Shown here in pieces: positions 1 through 8,486 of a stretch of DNA of 62,780 bases. Every line of letters starts with the position of its first letter. Within the stretch, counting starts at the first letter, position 1. The notes beneath the pieces were generated by a model. That model saw only the letters and a program-made list of their open reading frames with translations, searched no databases and had not been told where the DNA came from. A program made the translations under genes and the position numbers. The stretch is from Acidobacteriota bacterium. Its GTDB lineage: Bacteria > Acidobacteriota > Terriglobia > Terriglobales > Acidobacteriaceae. The DNA lies in the NCBI GenBank assembly GCA_021799405.1, contig JAJZAL010000007.1, positions 1-62,780 on the forward strand, written 5' to 3'.

Positions 1-83
1 ATATTTCTTCTAGTTACAGGAAGCATACAGATGGCGGTTAGCCGCGCAGAATCTCTTTTTCGTCGGAAAGGAGGAAATCAAAA

Positions 84-740
84 ATGACAGCAAAGCGAGC
101 GGGCAAGTCTATCTTGATTCTTTCGGTGGTGGTATCGCTGGCGGCATTGACCGTTGCGCAAGGCCAGCAGCCGGGAGGGATGGCTCCACAGGCGCCGGTC
201 CAGCCCGGCCAGCAACAGCCGATGCCCGGGCAGCCGAATTATCCCGGCGCACAGATGCCGGGAACAAACCCAGGAAGCGCGCCATCGCCATCCGACCAGT
301 TCTTCGTGAAATCGATTCTCGAGAGTGATGCCGCAGAAGTGCAGATGGGCAAGCTTGCCGAGGTAAAGTCGCAGAGCACCGATGTGAAGCAGTTCGGCCA
401 GAAGATGGTGGAGATCAGCAAGAGGCTTGATCAGCAGCTCAAGCCAATCGCCGAAAAGCTGGATGTGAATATGCCGAAGGGGCCTGCGAAGAAAGAGAAG
501 GTGCTGATTGCAAAGCTCGAAAATTTGTCGGGTCCGCAGTTCGACCAGAGCTACCTCCAAGCGGTAGCGAAAGATCACCAGAAAGATGTGAAGGCATTCC
601 AATCCGAAGCCGCATTGGCTCACGATCCGTATGTGCAGCAGGCTGCGCGCATCGATGCGCCGGTCATCGCGCAACATCTCCAGGTGATCAAGCAGATCGC
701 GCAGAAACACAATGTGACGCTTACCGGCAAAGCGAAGTAG
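84..740 (+). CDS. DUF4142 secreted protein
   Basis: A 218-residue protein with an N-terminal signal segment (about residues 8-25, ending in a TVAQG-like cleavage area). A Pro/Gln/Gly-rich linker of about 45 residues follows, then an all-alpha domain from residue 70 to the end. That domain has the DUF4142 look: it opens with DQFFVKSILESDAAEVQMGK and continues as two long helical hairpins. DUF4142 proteins are ferritin-like, exported and of unknown function. The start at 84 is favoured by a strong AAGGAGG ribosome site at 68-74. The gene stands alone; the 212 bp after it carry nothing recognisable. Family assignment is confident, function is not known. Confidence 0.85.
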   Translation: MTAKRAGKSILILSVVVSLAALTVAQGQQPGGMAPQAPVQPGQQQPMPGQPNYPGAQMPGTNPGSAPSPSDQFFVKSILESDAAEVQMGKLAEVKSQSTDVKQFGQKMVEISKRLDQQLKPIAEKLDVNMPKGPAKKEKVLIAKLENLSGPQFDQSYLQAVAKDHQKDVKAFQSEAALAHDPYVQQAARIDAPVIAQHLQVIKQIAQKHNVTLTGKAK

Positions 741-952
741 CCACGAAGCGGACATAACGAGCCGCTTAGGCGGGTGCGCCCAATTGGCAGCGAGATGCCG
801 CGCTCTGCTGCCGGATGGTGGAGTGTGCGAGGGCGACGCGGGAATCCACTTCCCATCTCATACCGGGACGGCATGTCTCAACGAATTGCAGACTGAGCTT
901 CTTTCCGGCGGCTTCCGGCAGGTACACTGGGTGCTGACAGGAGGTCCCGGTT

Positions 953-1723
953 ATGCAGACCCGGATTCAGGGCACGACCATGCCCGTGCTCGAGGTGCAG
1001 CTCGATCCGAACGAGAGCGTATTTTCAGAGAGTGGCGAGCTCTCGTGGATGACAGGCTCCATCCAGATGGCCACGCATACGCAGATGGGTGGAGGCGGCG
1101 GCCTCTTTGGCGTGTTGAAGCGCGTGGCTGGAGGCGGCAGCATCTTCATGACGGAATACCGGGCCTACCAGTTTCCGGGCACGGTCGCGTTTGCCGCCAA
1201 AATGCCGGGACATATTGTGCCCATCGAACTGGGGCAGGGACCTGAGTTTTTCGTGCACCGTCACGGTTTTTTGTGCGCCACGCCGCAGGTGACCATCGGC
1301 GTGGGCTTTCAGCAGTCACTGGGCGCGGGCATCTTCGGCGGCGACGGCTTTCTGCTGCAGCGCGTGGGCGGCGTGGGCACAGCGTGGCTGGAGCTATCCG
1401 GCGAGCTGATCATGAAGGACCTGGCGCCGGGTGAAACGCTCAGCGTGCATCCCGGACACGTCGGCGCTTTTCAGGCATCGGTCGGGTTTCAGATCACCAT
1501 GGTCCCGGGGATCAAGAACATGATCTTCGGCGGCGACGGACTCTTTCTGGCGGTTCTCACCGGGCCGGGCAGGGTGTGGCTGCAGACGCTGCCGATCTCG
1601 CGGCTTGCGCACCTGATCGGCGAATATCTGCCGCAAGGAGAGGTGCGCCAGACGACCGCGGCGGGTCTTGGCGGAGGCGTGCTGGGCGGGATCGTAGGGT
1701 CGATTCTGGGCGGAAGCCAATAG
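953..1723 (+). CDS. AIM24 / TIGR00266 family protein
   Basis: A 256-residue Gly-rich, beta-strand-rich protein without signal peptide. It has the typical AIM24-family opening (EVQLDPNESVFSESGELSWM), a central Gly run (MGGGGGLFGVLKR), and a Gly-rich C-terminus (LGGGVLGGIVGSILGG). Members of this family are cytosolic proteins of unsettled function; the name comes from a mitochondrial inner-membrane organisation protein. CAGGAGG at 938-944 supports the ATG at 953. It ends 12 bp before the AI-2E family transporter gene on the same strand, so the two are probably cotranscribed, but this does not reveal a function. Confidence 0.82.
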   Translation: MQTRIQGTTMPVLEVQLDPNESVFSESGELSWMTGSIQMATHTQMGGGGGLFGVLKRVAGGGSIFMTEYRAYQFPGTVAFAAKMPGHIVPIELGQGPEFFVHRHGFLCATPQVTIGVGFQQSLGAGIFGGDGFLLQRVGGVGTAWLELSGELIMKDLAPGETLSVHPGHVGAFQASVGFQITMVPGIKNMIFGGDGLFLAVLTGPGRVWLQTLPISRLAHLIGEYLPQGEVRQTTAAGLGGGVLGGIVGSILGGSQ

Positions 1724-1735
1724 GAACGCGCAGGC

Positions 1736-2767
1736 ATGAGCCAGGCTTCCGGCAATTCGCGCAGCTTTCGTAGCGACATCCTGTTCGGCTTCGCGCTGGC
1801 GTTGGCCTGTTACGTCGGATGGCTCATCCGCGCGGAACTGGCGCTGCTCTACGTCAGCGCGCTGTTTGCGGTTGTGCTCACTCCTGTGGTGCATTTCACG
1901 ACGCGCATCCGCATCGGGCGTTGGCAGCCGTTCAAGGGTCTGGCAATCTTCCTGCTTCTGCTCGTGGTGGCCGGAGCGCTGACCGCCTTCGGCTTTGTTG
2001 CGCTGCCTCCAGTGATCTCCGACTTGCAGGAATTCGCAAGAGAAGCTCCGGCGCGTCTGCCGGCAATTTTGGAGAAGCTCAAGCACGTTCCCTTCGCCAA
2101 TCATCTGAATGCCGCCGATCTGAGCGCCAGGGCGCAGGGATTTGCCAGCAACGCAGCCACCTATCTTCTGCTTTCGGTCCGGGAGTGGGCCGGCAGGCTC
2201 TTTGATCTGGTGATGGGCTTCACACTCACGGTGTATTTCATTCTGGAAGGCGATCGGGCCTACCACTGGTTCCTTTCTTTTGTTCCGGTTGAAAGCCGAA
2301 GCCGGCTGGACCGGACGTTGCAGCGGGCCAGTGTGCGCATGGGCAAATGGCTGCTGGGCCAGGGCAGTCTGATGCTGATCCTGGGAGTCACGAGCACGAT
2401 CGTTTATCTTTCCCTGGATGTGCGTTACGCTTATGCGCTGGGCGTACTGACGGGATTGCTCAACATTATTCCGGTAGTAGGAGCTGCCGTCAGTATCGGG
2501 TTGGCCCTGCTGGTCGCCGCCATCGACTCCTGGGGCCGCGTAATCGGCATCGCCATCTTCTACGCGATCTATGTGCAGGTGGAGAACTCGTACCTGGCGC
2601 CACGCATCATGAAGTCGAGCGTGGGCCTGCCGGCCCTGGGGATACTGGTCGCGCTGCTGATCGGCTCACGGCTCGAAGGCATTGCCGGGGCGATGGTTGC
2701 GGTGCCGACGGCGGCGCTGGTTGCGGTGCTGTTGGAAGAGTATCTGGTGCGGAAGGATGCGGTGTGA
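1736..2767 (+). CDS. AI-2E family transporter (PerM-like membrane protein)
   Basis: A 343-residue polytopic inner-membrane protein. Two closely spaced hydrophobic segments lie at about residues 12-45, another at 65-88, then a long amphipathic stretch. A C-terminal block of four to five membrane helices follows, with the family signature around GVLTGLLNIIPVVGAAVSIG and a C-terminal AIPTAAL-like motif (AVPTAALVAVLLEEYL). This organisation is that of the AI-2E/PerM family, whose members export small molecules or act as Na+/H+ antiporters; the substrate cannot be told here. It probably forms an operon with the AIM24-like gene 12 bp upstream. The GH16 gene starts 58 bp downstream. Confidence 0.9.
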   Translation: MSQASGNSRSFRSDILFGFALALACYVGWLIRAELALLYVSALFAVVLTPVVHFTTRIRIGRWQPFKGLAIFLLLLVVAGALTAFGFVALPPVISDLQEFAREAPARLPAILEKLKHVPFANHLNAADLSARAQGFASNAATYLLLSVREWAGRLFDLVMGFTLTVYFILEGDRAYHWFLSFVPVESRSRLDRTLQRASVRMGKWLLGQGSLMLILGVTSTIVYLSLDVRYAYALGVLTGLLNIIPVVGAAVSIGLALLVAAIDSWGRVIGIAIFYAIYVQVENSYLAPRIMKSSVGLPALGILVALLIGSRLEGIAGAMVAVPTAALVAVLLEEYLVRKDAV

Positions 2768-2825
2768 TGCCGCAGCGGAGTGTGCACGGTTTGTGCCAAA
2801 GACTTTTTTCGAAACGAGGGCCTCG

Positions 2826-3626
2826 ATGGTTGATTATTCCCGCAGGAATTTGATTGTTTCCGGATTCGCCATTTCGATATCCGCGCTCGTGGGCCGCCGG
2901 GCATTTGCAAGCGGCCTGGGAGCGGGCGCGCCGGAGAAGGAATCCTTTGCCCCGCAGGGCTATAAGCTGGCCTGGTCAGACGAATTCAGCGGCAACACGC
3001 TCGACCGGTCGAAGTGGGACTTCCGCACCGACTCTAAGCAGTGGAGCACGCAGTTGCCCGGAAACGTCTCGGTGCGCGGCGGAAAGTTGATCATCACGCT
3101 TGACCGCGCGCCGGCCGGTGCCGCGATGAAATACGCCGGCGGCGGCGTGATCAGTAAAGAGGCTTTCGGCTACGGCTACTACGAATGCCGGATGCGCATC
3201 CTGGCGGGCAAGGGCTGGCACTCGTCCTTCTGGCTGATGAAGCACAATGGTTCGGGTGGCACCGGCACTTCAGCGGCCGATCTGGAACTGGACGTGATCG
3301 AGAATGATTCCATCGACCTTCGGTCGTATGGCATCACCACGCATAAGTGGAAGGACGGGCATGTCGCCTATGGCCACAAGGTCGTGCATACGCCGTCTCT
3401 CTCGGAGTATCACGTCTATGGTTGCGAGTATACGCGGGAGATAGTCCGGTACTACTTCGACGGAATTCTTGAGCAGAGCACCGATATTGCATCGCTGCCG
3501 CAGGGCAAATTGAATATCTGGCTGACGTCGATCGCATCGGGGCTGGGACATACCGATCGCGTGGACGACGCGCGGCTACCCGGCCACGTAGAGTATGACT
3601 ACGCGCGGTACTACCGCAAAGCGTGA
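2826..3626 (+). CDS. Glycoside hydrolase family 16, Tat-exported
   Basis: A 266-residue secreted enzyme. Residues 5-28 look like a twin-arginine signal (SRRNLIVSG followed by a hydrophobic stretch). The catalytic domain covers about residues 45-264 and carries the GH16 active-site motif ELDVIE, with the nucleophile, assisting Asp and acid/base at E154, D156 and E159. An aromatic-rich opening (YKLAWSDEFSG) is typical of the family. GH16 enzymes hydrolyse beta-1,3/1,4-glucans or galactans; which one cannot be read from the sequence. The ATG at 2826 was chosen because it begins the Tat signal; the frame stays open 144 bp further upstream into the transporter gene, but that extension is not plausible protein. 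Convergent with the metallopeptidase gene. Confidence 0.88.
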   Translation: MVDYSRRNLIVSGFAISISALVGRRAFASGLGAGAPEKESFAPQGYKLAWSDEFSGNTLDRSKWDFRTDSKQWSTQLPGNVSVRGGKLIITLDRAPAGAAMKYAGGGVISKEAFGYGYYECRMRILAGKGWHSSFWLMKHNGSGGTGTSAADLELDVIENDSIDLRSYGITTHKWKDGHVAYGHKVVHTPSLSEYHVYGCEYTREIVRYYFDGILEQSTDIASLPQGKLNIWLTSIASGLGHTDRVDDARLPGHVEYDYARYYRKA

Positions 3627-3695
3627 AGGCGGCGCGCGGCGTTACGGTTGTTTGGCCCGCTTGAGGGGCATGCTGGGAGCCGGCATGCGCTGGCT

Positions 3696-5387
3696 CTAAC
3701 GAGCCCGCCCAGGCAACGACGCTCTCCTGGCCTGCATGCCGGCATCCACCGCCGCTTTCATCACGCCGCAATTGGCGAAGAAGTCGACCAGGTCGGCGGA
3801 AAGCGGCCGCATCACCGGCGATTCGTATGGCTCGGCCGGCCGGCTCAGCAATTCAGGAAAGCTGACGCTTTGGGCGGTTTGGATTGCGCCGGAACCTTGC
3901 GCGTCGAGGATGAGGGACGTGAGCTTGCGGGCGAGATCAAGCGGGAAGCTCTCCGAGACGAAGACCATTTTGCCCCGGGTGGTGATGACGACCGGGCCCT
4001 CGTTCGTGGAGAAGACCTGCTCCGTGGTTCCATCCGCGGTGGGAGCTGAAGCTTGCGCGGACAGGTCGGGCTTGAGGCTGGAATATTTGCGGCCCAGGCT
4101 GTTGGCGTAAAGCCGGGCGAAGACCTGAGCGGAGGCCGAATTTCTCCAGACCGAAAGGTAAAAAATGGAGAGGGATTTGGTGCTGTCCTGTTCCGCCGGG
4201 GTCCGGGCGCTGCGCAACTGGCCCGCCCAGTAAAGACCGCCGTCCCAGGCTGGAGTCAGGTCGCGCGAGGCATCTTCGCCGCCGAACAGCTCGGTCATGA
4301 TCTTTACATCAAGCTCGCCTAGCTGCCCGATGTCGTAGGGCTTGTAAAGCTTGTCGACAAGCGGATGGATGTTGGGCAAGAGCGGAATGGGCGGAATCTG
4401 CCTTCTTTCGTAGTCGCGCGGGTTCAGGATCTCCCAGCTTGATGTGGGCGGACGGTCGAGCGTGCCGGCAAAGGCGGCTTCCCGGCCTTTATCCATCCAT
4501 ACGTCCTGCTCGAAGCTGAGGCCCTCCTGGTAGGGGAAGAGCATGGATTCTGAGAGCACGAGGGGAGCCCGGGCCATCACCGGCGAATTCGCTGAGCTGG
4601 TCATGTGATTCTTGATGATGTTCACAACCTCAGGGTCTTTGATCAGGCTTTTTCCGAGAGGCTTGAGGATGTAATCCATCATGACGGCGGTGGCCTGTCC
4701 CTCTGCCACGGCGTCGCGGGCGGTATCCATTTCGTCTTTGGCAAGATGCTCAGTGTCGCCGGCCGCGGTGTGCGAGACGCTGTCCGGGGTCTGGTTGTCC
4801 CACTTTTCGAGGTTGGAGTGCTGGTCCTGGAGGGCATGCGTAAGCTCATGAGCCATGACGGGCTTTTGCTCATCGACGCTGACCCAGTCAAGCAGATTGA
4901 CGGTCTTGGTCTTGGAGTCGTAGTAGGCTTCGATCTGCTCCTTGAGGAGCGCGAGCAGAAATGGCCGCAGCTCGAAGTCCTTGTCGAGAAGGCCGAATTT
5001 TTTCAGGATAATTTCGTCGCGTTGCAGGCGTTTTGTGCCCTGGTCCTCGTTAAATTTCTTTTCCAGGTAGGCTTCGACGGCGGCGCGAGTGGTCAGGCGG
5101 CGCTTGACGGAGCTCTTGATGGGCAGACCGGTTTCGTCCGAGGAGAACTTCAGGAGCGTATCGACGAGCGCGAAGAGCTGTTTGGCCTGTTCAGGGGTGA
5201 TGTGGGCGGAGTCATTTCCCGTATCCGGGGTCTTGGCCGGGCTGGTCTGCGATGCGGCCGCGTCCGAATGCCGCGGCGCCGGAGCTGGCTGCCACGCCCA
5301 GGCGATGGTTGCCGCGGCCAGGCAGAGCACCGCCGCCAATGCAAATCCAGTTTTTCCCCGTCTTACCAATGTCAGCTGCGTGCTCAT
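3696..5387 (-). CDS. Secreted HExxH metallopeptidase-like protein
   Basis: A 563-residue protein with a clear signal peptide (about residues 9-33), then a Pro/Ala-rich linker. A helical region leads to the zinc motif HELTH at residues 180-184, and an EGQA motif at about 229 could supply the third, glutamate ligand as in gluzincins. This is what one expects of a periplasmic or secreted zinc peptidase. The rest, to residue 563, is not recognised. The ATG at 5387 is preferred over the TTG just upstream because AGGAGA lies a few bases before it. It is a single-gene unit, convergent with GH16 and divergent from ygfZ. The substrate is unknown; I cannot place it in a named peptidase family. Confidence 0.7.
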   Translation of the reverse strand: MSTQLTLVRRGKTGFALAAVLCLAAATIAWAWQPAPAPRHSDAAASQTSPAKTPDTGNDSAHITPEQAKQLFALVDTLLKFSSDETGLPIKSSVKRRLTTRAAVEAYLEKKFNEDQGTKRLQRDEIILKKFGLLDKDFELRPFLLALLKEQIEAYYDSKTKTVNLLDWVSVDEQKPVMAHELTHALQDQHSNLEKWDNQTPDSVSHTAAGDTEHLAKDEMDTARDAVAEGQATAVMMDYILKPLGKSLIKDPEVVNIIKNHMTSSANSPVMARAPLVLSESMLFPYQEGLSFEQDVWMDKGREAAFAGTLDRPPTSSWEILNPRDYERRQIPPIPLLPNIHPLVDKLYKPYDIGQLGELDVKIMTELFGGEDASRDLTPAWDGGLYWAGQLRSARTPAEQDSTKSLSIFYLSVWRNSASAQVFARLYANSLGRKYSSLKPDLSAQASAPTADGTTEQVFSTNEGPVVITTRGKMVFVSESFPLDLARKLTSLILDAQGSGAIQTAQSVSFPELLSRPAEPYESPVMRPLSADLVDFFANCGVMKAAVDAGMQARRASLPGRAR

Positions 5388-5552
5388 CAAGTCTCCTATG
5401 CGTTTTTTGCTCTTCTGGCTGTGGCATTTGTCTCAGCTCAAGGCGCCCGGGGCGGGCAGCACCGCATCTACTACCAAGGCTATAATCAGAGAGCGGTCTG
5501 ACGCCAAGTTTGTCTGTAAGAATTGCGTTAGGCTGCGGAAGAGTTTTTCTCC

Positions 5553-6761
5553 ATGACAGAAGCCGATCTTGCAGGATCGATACAGGCTACGGCCCTTGTG
5601 GCGCTTTTGGACGCGGCGCGTACTCCGCATAAGGTAGTTACATATCGCGGCGTTCTTACCCCCTCTGAGTTGGATGCGCCTGCCACGGAAACAGCGGCGC
5701 TGGCATCAGGCGCGGCCATTCACGACCTGGGCTGGATGCGGCGCGTGGCGGTGCGCGGAGCAGACCGCTTCAGATGGCTGAGCGGGATGGTTACGAACAC
5801 GGTCAACGACCTGTTTCCGAATTCAGGGGCGTGGAACTTCGTGCTGAACGCACAGGGACGGATTCAGGGTGATCTGACGGTCTGGCGCACGGGCGCGGAG
5901 CCTTCACCTCCGCGGCGTAATCAGGGAGCCCGAAGCGCAATAGAGGGAGATCCGCTGCTGGGTACCCCATTTGCCGGGGAATCCGGCCTGGAGCTGGAGA
6001 TTGCGGCCGATCAGTTCGAGCGCCTGATGACGCATCTGGATCATTTCATCATCATGGATGATGTCGAGCTGATTCCGCTGGGCGAAGAGCAGGTGGGCGA
6101 GGCAGGCTCAGAGACCGCCGTCGGGCTGACGGGGCCGTTGGCGAGCGAGGTGCTGGAACGGGTGGGACTGCCGGTCATCGTGCAGCCGATGTCGGCCGTG
6201 AGCGTAGAGTGGAACGGCTGGGATGTACGGATTTTGCGCGGCTACGGCGTGCTGGCGCAGCACTATGAGCTTTGGTTGCCGTCCGCCGGGCTGGGCAAGC
6301 TGTGGTCGTGCCTGCGCACGGGGGGCGCTACGCCAGTTGGCTGCGCAGCGGTGGAGAAGTTTCGGATTGCCGAGGGGATTCCCCGGTATGGCGTTGATAT
6401 TATGGAGCGTGACCTGCCGCAGGAGACCTCGCAGATGCGGGCGCTGCACTTTAATAAAGGTTGCTACCTGGGTCAGGAGATCGTGGAGCGCATCCGCTCG
6501 CGTGGCAATGTGCACCGGCACTTGCGGCCGCTGGAGTTGCTTGGACCGGTACCGCCGGCGGGCACGGAACTGACCCTGGAAGACGGCAAGTCTGCCGGGC
6601 AGATTACCAGTGCGGCCGAGTTGCCGCTGCAGGCTGGAGCGCGAGTGTTCGCTCTTGGCATGATCGTCAGTGAAGCGGAGCAGGGCAACCCGTCGTTCAG
6701 CTATAAAACTGAATCGGATACGGGCACAGCGCGGCTTCTCACGGCGCCGCCGGCCCTGTGA
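5553..6761 (+). CDS. ygfZ: YgfZ/GcvT-like folate-binding protein
   Basis: A 402-residue cytosolic protein of the aminomethyltransferase fold. The YgfZ/CAF17 fingerprint KGCYLGQE is present near residue 305 (FNKGCYLGQEIVERIRSRG), with the conserved Cys and the following RxR region. The N-terminal half has the folate-binding-domain pattern (RVAVRGADRFRWLSGMVTNTV). YgfZ uses tetrahydrofolate to support assembly or repair of iron-sulfur clusters in enzymes such as MiaB; it is distinguished from GcvT by the KGCYxGQE motif. It precedes the DUF1844 gene by 84 bp on the same strand. A Pro/Arg-rich insertion near residues 113-130 breaks the family alignment. Confidence 0.88.
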   Translation: MTEADLAGSIQATALVALLDAARTPHKVVTYRGVLTPSELDAPATETAALASGAAIHDLGWMRRVAVRGADRFRWLSGMVTNTVNDLFPNSGAWNFVLNAQGRIQGDLTVWRTGAEPSPPRRNQGARSAIEGDPLLGTPFAGESGLELEIAADQFERLMTHLDHFIIMDDVELIPLGEEQVGEAGSETAVGLTGPLASEVLERVGLPVIVQPMSAVSVEWNGWDVRILRGYGVLAQHYELWLPSAGLGKLWSCLRTGGATPVGCAAVEKFRIAEGIPRYGVDIMERDLPQETSQMRALHFNKGCYLGQEIVERIRSRGNVHRHLRPLELLGPVPPAGTELTLEDGKSAGQITSAAELPLQAGARVFALGMIVSEAEQGNPSFSYKTESDTGTARLLTAPPAL

Positions 6762-6845
6762 AAAGATGCGCCGGGAGGCCGGCCATAGCCGGTTGGCAAG
6801 GCAGACAATCAGAAATTCAGCAAGACGAACGGGAAACGGGAGACC

Positions 6846-7466
6846 ATGAGCGATACTCCAAAATTCGAAGTCATTGACCGCCGCAAGATTAAGGCGGAGG
6901 AGGAACGGGAGGAGCACCAGCCCCCTGCAGCGGAAGCGAAGCCGGAAAAGACTCCAGTCGAGCCCGGTGCCGGACCGCGGCTGGTGACGAACGAGAGTCG
7001 GCGTGAATCTGCCGCCGCAGCGGAGCCGCAGTTGGGCGCCGCAGTGCAGGAGCCCGAGTCGGAATTGCCTTCCCCGCCAACGGCTCAGGAGAGTCATGCG
7101 CAGAAGGCCGCCTATGACGCCTCGGCGCAGCGGCTTGAGGACCTGATCCGGGCGCAGAATCCGGGTATGGGTGCGCCACCTCCAGTGAGCTTCGAGACCC
7201 TGATCCAGCAGTTTTATGTTTCGGCGATGATCCAGATGGGAGCGGGAACGCAGGAGGGCCAGCGGCCGCATGTTGATATTATGGGCGCGCGCACGACCAT
7301 CGACCTGCTGGGCATTCTGGCGGAGAAGACAAAGGGCAACCTAACTGACGCGGAGGATCGCACCCTGCAGTCAGTCTTGTTCGACGTGCGGATGGCCTTC
7401 CTGGAACTGACCAGCATGATCAACATGCAGAGTATGCCGCCGCCTCCGCCCGCGGGCAAGAAATGA
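6846..7466 (+). CDS. DUF1844 domain protein
   Basis: A 206-residue soluble protein. Residues 1-85 are low-complexity, rich in Glu, Pro, Ala and Arg and probably disordered. Residues 115-195 form the DUF1844 domain: SFETLIQQFYVSAMIQMG, then DIMGARTTIDLLGILAEKTKGNLTD with a regular helical pattern. It ends in a Met/Pro-rich tail. The domain is widespread in Acidobacteria and Deltaproteobacteria and its role is unknown. The gene lies behind ygfZ and ahead of an inverted-repeat intergenic element (about 7471-7680). Confidence 0.85.
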   Translation: MSDTPKFEVIDRRKIKAEEEREEHQPPAAEAKPEKTPVEPGAGPRLVTNESRRESAAAAEPQLGAAVQEPESELPSPPTAQESHAQKAAYDASAQRLEDLIRAQNPGMGAPPPVSFETLIQQFYVSAMIQMGAGTQEGQRPHVDIMGARTTIDLLGILAEKTKGNLTDAEDRTLQSVLFDVRMAFLELTSMINMQSMPPPPPAGKK

Positions 7467-7470
7467 GAAC

Positions 7471-7680
7471 AGCTTCCAGCCTTCAGCACTCAGCTTTCAG
7501 TTTCGAAACAAGGATATTCCTGCGGTGTGGTTCCATAGCGTGATTCCCCGGATTGGGAGCCACTGCAACCCCCGGCATGAGAGAGAGAACGGCCTCCACG
7601 CTCCCAGCAAGGAGCAAGCCACTGAAAGCTGAAGACTGTGAGCTGAAGGCTGCAAGCCAGGAGCTTAAAGCTAGAAGCTA
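7471..7680. repeat. Non-coding element bounded by inverted repeats
   Basis: This 210-bp gap is bounded by two imperfect inverted arms built from AGCTTTCAG/CTTCAGC-type heptamers. The left arm (7471-7502) reads CCTTCAGCACTCAGCTTTCA in part; the right arm (7621-7658) carries ACTGAAAGCTGAAGACTG and AGCTGAAGGCTG. Arms pair over roughly 20 bases with a short insertion on the right side. No open frame or transposase is present. It could be a REP- or MITE-like dispersed element; a related arrangement with a different core is seen at 59101-59270. Confidence 0.5.
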
Positions 7681-7685
7681 AAGAG

Positions 7686-8486
7686 ATGGAAGGTCAGCTT
7701 ACATTCCTGGGCACGGGAACCTCCATGGGAGTTCCGACGCTGGGGTGCGACTGTGCCGTGTGTACCTCGGCGGACCCGCGCGATCGACGCCTGCGGCCCT
7801 CGGCGCTGTTGCGCTGGGCGCAGCCGGGCGCGGACGAGCGCGAGCGCGCGGTGGTATTCGACACCGGCCCGGATTTCCGCGAGCAGGCATTGCGGGCAGG
7901 GCTGATGCGGCTGGATGCCGTGTTTTACACACACTCGCACGCCGACCACATCTTTGGGATGGACGATCTGCGTCCGCTCAGCTTTCGGGCCAGCCGCGAA
8001 GGAGGGCCGATACCGCTGTATGCCGCGCCGGAGACGATCGCTGTTCTGGAGCGCGTCTACGAGTACACTTTTTCGCCGCAAGCCACCTATCCGACGCGCG
8101 CGCGGGTCACCCTGGAGCCTCTGGCAGAGTGCAACCGGGTGCACGGCGTTGAATTCCGGCGCGTTCCGATCATGCACGGAAAGATGGAGATATGCGGCTT
8201 CCGGTTTGGGCGAGCGGCTTACTTGACCGACGTGAGCGCCATCCCCGAGGAGAGCTTTGCGCTACTGGAAGGCGTGGATCTGCTCGTACTATCGGCGTTG
8301 CGCCACAAGCCGCACCCCAGCCACGCTACCGTGGAGCAGGCGGTGGGCTGGGCCCGGCGGATCGGCGCGAAACAAACCTTGCTGACTCATATCGCCCACG
8401 AGCTGGGCCACGAGCAGACCAATCGCGCTCTGCCTGACGGCATGAAACTAGCCTACGACGGGTTGAGCGTGCCCGTGACCCTATGA
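7686..8486 (+). CDS. PhnP-like MBL-fold metallo-hydrolase
   Basis: A 266-residue cytosolic metallo-beta-lactamase-fold hydrolase. The opening LTFLGTGTSMGVPTLGC is typical, and THSHADHIFGMDDLR supplies the HxHxDH metal site. Later His/Asp ligands appear in IMHGKMEICGFRFG, YLTDVS and LLTHIAHE. The N-terminal CDCAVC cluster (about residues 20-25) resembles the structural zinc site of PhnP cyclic-phosphate phosphodiesterases. No phosphonate genes are nearby, so the substrate is open: a cyclic phosphate or nucleotide is likely. Its stop overlaps the ribF start by four bases (ATGA), indicating translational coupling. Confidence 0.88.
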   Translation: MEGQLTFLGTGTSMGVPTLGCDCAVCTSADPRDRRLRPSALLRWAQPGADERERAVVFDTGPDFREQALRAGLMRLDAVFYTHSHADHIFGMDDLRPLSFRASREGGPIPLYAAPETIAVLERVYEYTFSPQATYPTRARVTLEPLAECNRVHGVEFRRVPIMHGKMEICGFRFGRAAYLTDVSAIPEESFALLEGVDLLVLSALRHKPHPSHATVEQAVGWARRIGAKQTLLTHIAHELGHEQTNRALPDGMKLAYDGLSVPVTL

